Shown piece by piece: positions 1 through 5,406 of a stretch of DNA of 20,653 bases. Made by a program: the position numbers and the translations under genes. Within the stretch, counting starts at the first letter, position 1; every line of letters begins with the position of its first letter. Source of the DNA: an uncultured Mycoplasmatota bacterium (GTDB lineage Bacteria; Bacillota_I; Bacilli_A; RF39; UBA660); assembly GCA_948472605.1 (NCBI GenBank), contig CAOKUH010000009.1:1-20653 (forward strand). Reading direction: 5' to 3'. The notes beneath the pieces are model-generated. The model saw nothing but the letters and a program-made list of their open reading frames with translations. It ran no database searches and was not told the DNA's origin.

Positions 1-18
1 AACCATTTTATGATGGTT
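1..18 (+). terminator. Edge hairpin, possible terminator of an upstream gene
   Basis: AACCAT (1-6) pairs with ATGGTT (13-18) around a 6-nt loop, and a T-rich stretch follows from about 26. The tail is weak and the upstream gene is outside the window, so this is only a possible terminator. Confidence 0.3.
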
Positions 19-50
19 TGTGAGATTTTTAGTTTTTAAAAGTGTTTAAG

Positions 51-97
51 TTCCGTAATTATTTAAAAATATGTTATAATATATAACACAAGGGAGG
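51..97 (+). promoter_or_regulatory. Extended -10 promoter and Shine-Dalgarno for the 105-800 gene
   Basis: TATAAT lies at 75-80 and is preceded by TGT at 72-74, giving an extended -10. The -35 (about 51-56) is poor, which extended -10 promoters tolerate. A strong Shine-Dalgarno AGGGAGG at 91-97 precedes the ATG at 105 by 7 nt and fixes that start. Confidence 0.7.
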
Positions 98-104
98 TTT
101 CGGA

Positions 105-800
105 ATGACTAAAATATATTCAAATGCTGCTGATTGTTTTGAACTAGCAAGACATTTAAAGAAAAAAATGGGAAACAAAATAGACTTTTATGGAAGCATA
201 TACCAGGAAGTAATAAGTGGAAAATATTTTTCTCATTATAGAGATTCACATAATGAATTAGATTACCTATTTGAAGAAGGATTACCGTTTTACTATAAGT
301 TTTGTAAGGAAGGATTTCTAAGAATTGTAATTGGTTCATTCTATCCACACAATAATTCTATGGGGGAGAAATTAGCAGCTTTAAGTAGTTTTCATGAAGT
401 ATTGAGTGAACAATATGGAGATCCAACTGTATTTTATACAACAAAAGATGATGATGAGGGAACTTTGTCATTACAATGGTCATTTGCTAACAAGGAAGAG
501 GATATTCAAAGTTTAAGAAACGGAAGTTATTTTGATGATGCCGAAATAGATGAACTAATTGTATTTGGCAAACCAAGAACACAAATGAATGGTTACCAAT
601 TAAGTGATGCCACAAGACATTTGATTGCAAAACAAATTGGTGTTCCTTTTGAATTGATTGGCTTAGTTGATGAAAATATAGAAGATTTTGTTAAATATAA
701 AACTGGAAAAGAAATTAGTATTCCAGAAGGTGAAAAAATTAATGGTGTTCCTGTAAGATTATTTCAAAAGAAAATGTCATTAGAAAGAACAAGAAAATAA
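105..800 (+). CDS. Hypothetical soluble protein, 231 aa
   Basis: I do not recognise this family. The protein has no signal peptide and no membrane segment, and it is rich in charged and aromatic residues, as expected for a globular cytoplasmic protein. The middle contains SEQYGDP and a stretch of acidic residues (TKDDDEGT). The last third is lysine-rich and ends in SLERTRK. It is one of only two sizeable + strand genes here and has its own promoter, Shine-Dalgarno and terminator, so it is an independent unit. The recombinase and insertion-sequence relics just downstream suggest it could be cargo of a former mobile element, but that is inference from position only. Confidence 0.75.
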   Translation: MTKIYSNAADCFELARHLKKKMGNKIDFYGSIYQEVISGKYFSHYRDSHNELDYLFEEGLPFYYKFCKEGFLRIVIGSFYPHNNSMGEKLAALSSFHEVLSEQYGDPTVFYTTKDDDEGTLSLQWSFANKEEDIQSLRNGSYFDDAEIDELIVFGKPRTQMNGYQLSDATRHLIAKQIGVPFELIGLVDENIEDFVKYKTGKEISIPEGEKINGVPVRLFQKKMSLERTRK

Positions 801-821
801 TTACTTTTAAACAAATTAGAT

Positions 822-858
822 AAAAAGAAATTAGTAAAATAAAGTCTAATTTCTTTTT
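822..858 (+). terminator. Rho-independent terminator of the 105-800 gene
   Basis: A perfect 13-bp inverted repeat pairs AAAAAGAAATTAG (822-834) with CTAATTTCTTTTT (846-858) around an 11-nt loop. It lies 21 nt after the stop codon and ends in a T run. The A-rich opposite arm could let it also work on the minus strand. Confidence 0.75.
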
Positions 859-894
859 CTATTCAACAATTATTTTAATTTGAAACTTGCTATT

Positions 895-1030
895 TTAAAG
901 TCCTAATGATAAAGTTACATTTAATTTATCAATATGAACTTTTTCTTGTTCTAATTGTGTACCAACAGTGATATTGGTATTTATTTTGTAATTAAAATTT
1001 ATTATATCTAGTGTTTTAAAATAATACGGT
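895..1030 (-). pseudogene. Possible C-terminal fragment of an unknown protein
   Basis: The minus strand is open here for about 45 codons and ends at a TAA at 895-897. It encodes a protein-like stretch including YKINTNITVGTQLEQEKVH and ends in TLSLGL. There is no start codon: a TGA lies upstream, and the frame runs into the recombinase fragment on the other strand near 1033. It may be the tail of a gene cut off when mobile DNA arrived, or a chance open frame. I recognise no family. Confidence 0.25.
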
Positions 1031-1032
1031 AT

Positions 1033-1125
1033 ATGTGTTCCGTAAGAGTTTCAACGGAGGATCAAAGTAGATTTGGTCATAGTTTAGATGAACAAGAAGA
1101 TAGACTACGAAAACTATGTAAACTA
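1033..1125 (+). pseudogene. N-terminal stub of a large serine recombinase
   Basis: The + strand encodes VRVSTEDQSRFGHSLDEQ followed by EDRLRKLCKL. This matches the start of resolvase/invertase-type recombinases, where RVST carries the catalytic serine (third residue of that motif) and the GxSLxxQ segment follows. Only about 31 codons remain. The usual continuation (YCK followed by a long domain) is replaced at 1126 by the terminal hairpin of an IS200/IS605 remnant. No strong Shine-Dalgarno is visible. This is a dead remnant of an integrative element or phage integrase gene. Confidence 0.7.
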
Positions 1126-1556
1126 CCCCGTAACAAGATTGCGGGGCTTTAATAAGGAATCACAAGATACTAATCCGTGCTTACTAACAGTTACAATCAA
1201 TTTGTTTTTACTTCTGGATTCATCTTAAATATGATATTTGCTGTTCTTTCCTTAATTAATTTTACATATTGTGAAACCGAATAACTTGGAGCGGTTTGTA
1301 TTAGAAAATGCACATGATTTACATCTGTTCCTATCTCTAAAAATTCTATATCACTTGTTTCTTCTATTTCCATACAAACATTAACTAATGTATTTGTAAC
1401 TGCTCCAGTAAGCACATCTCTTCGATACTTTACTATACATACTAAATGATATAGTAACATGATCTTATTATGTGACTTGCTAATATATTTTCCCATATTG
1501 AACCTATCGCATAATAGTATATCAATTTATATTCCACGCAACAAGATTGCGGGGCT
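1126..1556 (-). mobile_element. IS200/IS605-family insertion sequence remnant
   Basis: A broken tnpA is bracketed by a 17-bp perfect direct repeat starting AACAAGATTGCGG (1132-1148 and 1540-1556). Each copy forms a terminal hairpin: CCCCG (1126-1130) with CGGGG (1142-1146), and CGCAA (1537-1541) with TTGCG (1547-1551). Subterminal hairpins at both ends instead of inverted terminal repeats are the hallmark of Y1 HUH transposons. The outer limit on the 1556 side is uncertain, because a structured stretch up to about 1760 may belong to it. The element has landed next to, or inside, a serine recombinase gene. Confidence 0.7.
1153..1496 (-). pseudogene. tnpA: IS200-type transposase TnpA (Y1 HUH), truncated
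   Basis: The intact part (99 codons, start at 1496, stop at 1197) reads like the first two-thirds of IS200/IS605 TnpA: SKSHNK, then the KYRRDVLTGAV region, and the metal-binding HUH motif as HVHFL near residues 61-65. Family members are about 130-150 aa and carry the catalytic tyrosine in a late YxxxQ helix. Here the frame stops after NPEVKTN. Past the stop, another frame encodes TVSKHG, which resembles the family's STVGKHG, so a short internal deletion plus a frameshift is likely. The catalytic tyrosine helix is absent. The product should be inactive for transposition. Confidence 0.8.
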
Positions 1557-1760
1557 GAATCGCCTTATAACCCTATTTCCTCGCTGCCTACGCTTTACTC
1601 ATAATATTACTATTATAAGCACAAGACTCGCTACTGTTAGTTGGTTAGACCTTAAACAGGCAAGATTTCCACTTGCTAGATTATTAACCCTTGTCTGGGC
1701 GCACAATTACTATTTGTCGCTTTGTTTACAATACAAATTATATCATAAAATAACTGTATT
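1557..1760 (-). ncRNA. Structured GC-richer stretch, possible transposon-end RNA
   Basis: This stretch is clearly richer in G and C than its surroundings and no protein frame on it looks real. It contains hairpin-forming segments, for example GCAAG (1660-1664) with CTTGC (1672-1676) around a 7-nt loop. Read on the minus strand it runs into the hairpin at 1537-1551. A TATAAT-like box lies near 1737-1742 on the minus strand. The arrangement resembles either the long structured 5' end of IS200 tnpA or the guide-RNA-bearing right end of an IS605/TnpB element. No tnpB gene is present, so the function is inference. Confidence 0.3.
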
Positions 1761-1788
1761 TTCTATAAAGAAGCTATTTTTTCTACTT

Positions 1789-1947
1789 TTAAGATTTACA
1801 AAATATTAAGAATATAAATACTAGAACTAATATAACACTTCCTATAATTATTACTCTTGTTCTATTGGTACTTTTTTTATTTTCTTCTAAAAAATTTGTA
1901 TAAGCTATTTTTAATTTTACTTGTTCTTTTATTTTATCTATATCCAT
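1789..1947 (-). CDS. Small single-pass membrane protein, 52 aa
   Basis: The start is ATG at 1945-1947, with a good Shine-Dalgarno (AGAGGTG) lying inside the last codons of the amidase gene, whose stop codon at 1952 is only 4 nt away. The product has a charged N-terminal half (MDIDKIKEQVKLKIAYTNFL, then EENKKSTNRTR) and one strong hydrophobic segment at about residues 32-49, ending in CKS. The tight spacing predicts translational coupling with the amidase. A small membrane partner of a wall hydrolase could anchor, regulate or export it; a holin-like role is possible but one helix alone does not show it. I know no named family. Confidence 0.7.
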   Translation of the reverse strand: MDIDKIKEQVKLKIAYTNFLEENKKSTNRTRVIIIGSVILVLVFIFLIFCKS

Positions 1948-1951
1948 ATTT

Positions 1952-2638
1952 TCACCTCTTATTGGTTAAATAATAATTAACTGTATTTTTAAATTCATCT
2001 AATCTCTTATTCTTTAAAATATTATTAGGGCAATCTTTTCCTGTAAAATCATGATGTGTTTTTATTGCAGTTATATCTAAATCATAAAATTCAAGCAAAT
2101 AAGCTACCAATTTTGCTCCATTATCAAATGCCTTATTAAAATTCCCATCTTTATTAACACATAATTCTATTCCTATTCCATAAGTGTTTCCTTCTTTATC
2201 TCCAGCATGATGGGCAATCTCATTATCTGGTATATGATGATATATTTCATGATCATCAATAGTATAATGCCAAGATGTTGAACTTTCATTATTATTTTTC
2301 AAATAAGTAGCGTGATTTTTTGCACCTACACCATTAATAAAGTTATCAGTTTCATGAAGAACTATATATTTTACTAATCTTTTTGTCGTCGGTCTAGCAA
2401 TACCTTCATCAATTAATTCAGTATAAACAGGAACTCCATAAACATTATCTGGGAATGCTGAAGTCTCTGTAATCTTTAATTCATTTTTGCTCTTTTCACT
2501 CGTTTTAGCATTTACTTCACTTTGAGTTTTAGATTCTGGAAATAGTTGTGGAATTATCGCCAAAATAAGTAATAGAAATAATATTATTTTATATCGTTTC
2601 TTTAAATGTTTTTTCTTAGTTTTAACTATAAATACCAC
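1952..2638 (-). CDS. Membrane-anchored N-acetylmuramoyl-L-alanine amidase (Amidase_2)
   Basis: This predicted zinc amidase cleaves the bond between muramic acid and the stem peptide of peptidoglycan. A lysine-rich start is followed by one hydrophobic segment (residues 17-33) and a short linker, so the catalytic domain (about 85-225) should lie outside the membrane. Zinc ligands by comparison with T7 lysozyme are H95 (VLHET), H195 and C203 (HHDFTGKDC), and K201 matches the conserved lysine two residues before the cysteine. A TAG lies directly before the GTG at 2638, the only conventional start that keeps the membrane segment. The gene has its own promoter carrying the GATAC box, and the predicted 5' leader is very short. 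It is followed by the small membrane protein. The decayed operon copy at 16567-18765 has no amidase after it. Confidence 0.85.
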   Translation of the reverse strand: MVFIVKTKKKHLKKRYKIILFLLLILAIIPQLFPESKTQSEVNAKTSEKSKNELKITETSAFPDNVYGVPVYTELIDEGIARPTTKRLVKYIVLHETDNFINGVGAKNHATYLKNNNESSTSWHYTIDDHEIYHHIPDNEIAHHAGDKEGNTYGIGIELCVNKDGNFNKAFDNGAKLVAYLLEFYDLDITAIKTHHDFTGKDCPNNILKNKRLDEFKNTVNYYLTNKR

Positions 2639-2655
2639 CTACTTCTGGTGGTATT
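2631..2655. repeat. Perfect palindrome over the amidase -10 and start codon
   Basis: AATACCACC (2631-2639) and GGTGGTATT (2647-2655) form perfect 9-bp arms around a 7-nt centre. The element overlaps the last bases of the -10 box (2653-2658) and the GTG start at 2638. Transcription should begin near 2646, inside the centre, so an RNA hairpin could not form fully from this promoter. A DNA operator for a dimeric repressor is the simpler reading. Confidence 0.6.
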
Positions 2656-2684
2656 ATATAAAATTATTGTATCAAGATTGTATC
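2653..2684 (-). promoter_or_regulatory. Response-regulator box and promoter of the amidase unit
   Basis: On the minus strand GATAC (2680-2684) and GATAC (2669-2673) are direct repeats with 11-bp periodicity. Exactly 10 bp after the second comes a perfect -10, TATAAT (2653-2658). No -35 consensus is present; the repeats occupy that position, as in promoters activated by OmpR/PhoB-type regulators. The layout matches those at 9870-9902 and 18794-18825. Confidence 0.7.
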
Positions 2685-2695
2685 TATATTATTTT

Positions 2696-3382
2696 CTATG
2701 AATACGGAACAATGGAGATAGAAACAAAATCATTAATATTTTCTATTTTAATTTCAATTTTTTTAGTCTTAGAAGATACAGAACTACTTTCAAAAATCCA
2801 ATCTTCACTATTTAGATTCAAGTAATTAATATAGTCTTCTAATATTTCTTTTTTTGTTACAATATATTCCTTTGGTATTTTTATTGCAATTATCTTGTTT
2901 GTTATGTGTTCTACCTCAAAAGACATGAAAGCTACTTTAAAATCATCATTAGAAAGAAATAATCTTTTTTTAGAGTAATTTAGGTTTTCACCATGAAATT
3001 CATTTGTTCTCGTAATTACTCGTTTATTCGTTGCAATATAATCAAAAAAATTACTTTTTATAAATCCAATACTCTCTAATTCTTTTAATTTTACTAAACT
3101 TTCATTAATATAACGCTCCCCATCTATCTCTATTTCAGGAACAGCGTAATCGTTTTCATCAGCTGTATCTACATTATATTTATTATTATTATACCTTGCA
3201 TATACCATATTTATAATAGCATTATCATAACTTTTATTACTCTCGTTCATCATACTTAAAGAAACACTATTAAGATAATGCACATTCCTATCTTCTAACC
3301 CATAAAGAATGACAATTGGAGCAAAGATGGCAACGAAAAAACAAATTGTACATACTATTAATAAATAATTATTTTTCTTCAT
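2696..3382 (-). CDS. Membrane-anchored accessory protein of the two-component system
   Basis: The product is 228 aa starting MKKNNYLL at 3382, overlapping the end of the kinase gene by 14 nt. One hydrophobic segment (residues 5-28) is followed by a long, mainly polar and probably extracellular domain, so it looks like a single-pass protein facing outward. I recognise no family. A close paralogue lies at 16567-17250, also immediately after a kinase gene with the same 14-nt overlap. The two share blocks such as GENLNYS, KRLFL, FMSFE, IKIPKEYI and a C-terminal VPYS/IPYS. Conserved position and overlap argue that it works with the kinase, for example as a ligand-binding or kinase-modulating partner. 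Confidence 0.8.
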   Translation of the reverse strand: MKKNNYLLIVCTICFFVAIFAPIVILYGLEDRNVHYLNSVSLSMMNESNKSYDNAIINMVYARYNNNKYNVDTADENDYAVPEIEIDGERYINESLVKLKELESIGFIKSNFFDYIATNKRVITRTNEFHGENLNYSKKRLFLSNDDFKVAFMSFEVEHITNKIIAIKIPKEYIVTKKEILEDYINYLNLNSEDWIFESSSVSSKTKKIEIKIENINDFVSISIVPYS

Positions 3383-4757
3383 TCTCTGCCATCTCCAAAT
3401 CAAAACTTACTTTCGTTCCTTTACATAATTCACTTTCGAAATTTAATTTCGCATGATGTAGTGCTAGAATTTTTGATACTATTCCTAGTCCTAAACCATA
3501 ACTTCCTGTCTTTTTACTTCTTGATCTATCAATCATATAAAAATCTTCTGTAATTCTATCTATTTCATCTTTCTTTATACCAATACCATTATCAATAATT
3601 GTAATTCTATATTTATCTTTAAAAGACTTACCAATAATTTCAATATTCTTTTCTTTATCGCTTGCTTTATAACCATTTTCAATTAAATTCATAATGCAAG
3701 TAGTTAATAATTCTTTATCTCCTAAAATAGTTTCTTCTTTTACATCTAAATTGATATGAATATCTTGAAATCTTAAACTAGCTATTTCTTTTATTTCTTT
3801 AAAAAAATCTGTTGTGTTTATATTACTAAGAATACTTTTATCTTCACTAAGAGAAGCTAAGTCTAGTAATTTATGAGAAAGGGTTTCTAATCTTTTGGTT
3901 TCACTATAAATATAATCAAGTGCTTTTTCTTTGTCTTGTTTACTATACTTATCTTTCTTTAATACTTTTGTATATCCCATAATTGAAGTCATTGGTGTTT
4001 TTAATTCATGGGTAAAATTGGAAATAAAATCTTCTCGTTGCTTCACTGATAATTCTAACTCATTTTGTCTTTTTTTAATAGAATCAATCATTTTAACAAA
4101 AGACTTAGATAACTCTCCTATCTCATCGTTTCCTTTTACATCAATTTTAATATCTAAATTGCCATCACTCACTAATTTTGTTGTCTCATTTAATTTCTTT
4201 ATTGGTTTCGTTAAAAGTCTTGCAAATATTGTTGTTAAGCATCCACATAGTACAATTAAAATAGCATCTATAATATAAAATTTTAATAAGTTTTGATCTC
4301 TAACTTCAAAAACTCCAGAAATATCATAGACACTGATAATTTCAATTTGTTCTTTATTGATGGAGATTGTAGATTTTAAAATACTATATTTTTTAGAATC
4401 ATAAAACTTAATACAAGTTGTTTCACATTCCCTATAATTTAACTCAAAAGGAACATTATTCCATATACTATCATCATTTAAGACTATGGATAGTTTTCTT
4501 GAATTGCCTAAATAAGAAGTTAAAGTATAGAGATAGTTTTTTAGTTCTTCTAAATTTATATCTCCATCTCTAAGTAAATTATCATTTATATTCGATTCAA
4601 TACTATATTTTTCTAAATTGTGTTCATCATAATTAATCTTCATCTGCAATTCATAAGAGTTTTTAAAATTTTCATGAATTAAGATAATTCCTGATAGTGA
4701 AAACATAACAACAACAATTAACATTGTTCCAATAACAACTTTAAATGAGAATTTCAT
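3369..4757 (-). CDS. Sensor histidine kinase, membrane bound
   Basis: Translation most likely starts at ATG 4757 (MKFSFK, 462 aa), 5 nt after a GAGGTG Shine-Dalgarno that covers the last response-regulator codons. Domain order: TM1 (4-28), an extracellular sensor domain of about 130 residues, TM2 (about 161-181), HAMP (182-234), a dimerisation and phosphoacceptor domain with H250 in NFTHELKTPMTS, and an HATPase domain with N-box (MNLIENGYKAS, from about 356), G1 box DNGIGI (389-394) and G2 box GLGLGI. All catalytic elements are intact. The large sensor domain distinguishes it from the short-loop BceS-type kinases. It lies 1 nt after its regulator gene and overlaps the accessory gene. Confidence 0.92.
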   Translation of the reverse strand: MKFSFKVVIGTMLIVVVMFSLSGIILIHENFKNSYELQMKINYDEHNLEKYSIESNINDNLLRDGDINLEELKNYLYTLTSYLGNSRKLSIVLNDDSIWNNVPFELNYRECETTCIKFYDSKKYSILKSTISINKEQIEIISVYDISGVFEVRDQNLLKFYIIDAILIVLCGCLTTIFARLLTKPIKKLNETTKLVSDGNLDIKIDVKGNDEIGELSKSFVKMIDSIKKRQNELELSVKQREDFISNFTHELKTPMTSIMGYTKVLKKDKYSKQDKEKALDYIYSETKRLETLSHKLLDLASLSEDKSILSNINTTDFFKEIKEIASLRFQDIHINLDVKEETILGDKELLTTCIMNLIENGYKASDKEKNIEIIGKSFKDKYRITIIDNGIGIKKDEIDRITEDFYMIDRSRSKKTGSYGLGLGIVSKILALHHAKLNFESELCKGTKVSFDLEMAENEEK

Positions 4758-4758
4758 A

Positions 4759-5400
4759 TTACACCTCAAAAAGATAACCGACTTTTGGTAAAGTTTTTAT
4801 AACATTCTCAAGACCTAATTTTTTACGAAGTCTTGCTAAATGCAAATCAACTGTTCTAGTATCTTCCATTTCCTTGTCCCAAACACTCGCTAAAATTTGT
4901 TCTCTTGTTAGAATATTACCTGCATTTTCAATTAAATAGATAAGCAAATCATATTCTTTGGGTGTTAAAGACACTTTTAAGCCTTCTTTTTGTACTTCAT
5001 GAGTCTTTGTATTGATTTTAATATTTGGTAAACTGATAGTGCATTTAAATCTCCTTAGAAGGGAATTAACACGAGCGATAAGTTCTTCCATTTCAAAAGG
5101 TTTTACAATATAGTCATCTGCTCCCATATTAAGTCCTTTTACTCTATCTTTTAGTTCTCCTTTAGCTGTAATAAATATAACTGGAATTTGCTCTCCCTTA
5201 GCATATTCTAAAAGTTCATATCCATCAAATTTAGGTAGCATTATATCAAGTAAGATTAAATCATAATGATTTTTCTCTATTAGATCTGCTCCTACCTCGC
5301 CATCAAGAGCATAATCTATTTTGTATCCATTTGCTTTTAATCCCATAGAAATTAAATCAACTATTGGCATTTCATCTTCAACAATTAATATTTTACTCAT
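4759..5400 (-). CDS. OmpR/PhoB-family response regulator
   Basis: The 213-aa protein has a receiver domain with acidic pocket E8/D9, phosphoacceptor D52 (LLDIMLP), T78 and K100 (VKPFE), then a winged-helix DNA-binding domain (about 118-213) with SLTPKEYDLL, a TVDLHLARLRKKL recognition region and the final KVGYLFEV. The start has a GGAGTGA Shine-Dalgarno overlapping the permease stop. This family binds tandem direct repeats with about 11-bp spacing, often overlapping -35. The GATAC-N6-GATAC boxes at 2669-2684, 9886-9901 and 18809-18824 are therefore its probable targets. It is the only complete response regulator in the window; the decayed operon copy has lost its own. Confidence 0.93.
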   Translation of the reverse strand: MSKILIVEDEMPIVDLISMGLKANGYKIDYALDGEVGADLIEKNHYDLILLDIMLPKFDGYELLEYAKGEQIPVIFITAKGELKDRVKGLNMGADDYIVKPFEMEELIARVNSLLRRFKCTISLPNIKINTKTHEVQKEGLKVSLTPKEYDLLIYLIENAGNILTREQILASVWDKEMEDTRTVDLHLARLRKKLGLENVIKTLPKVGYLFEV

Positions 5401-5406
5401 AGATTA

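Noticed and set aside
1459..1809. A 116-codon open frame on the + strand
   Set aside because: It runs antisense through the tnpA start, the IS end hairpin and the structured stretch, has no Shine-Dalgarno, and its sequence looks like non-coding DNA. It also covers the end of the better supported 52-aa gene.
2631..2655. The amidase palindrome as a rho-independent terminator
   Set aside because: Neither strand has a T run after the stem, and a perfect -10 overlaps one arm.
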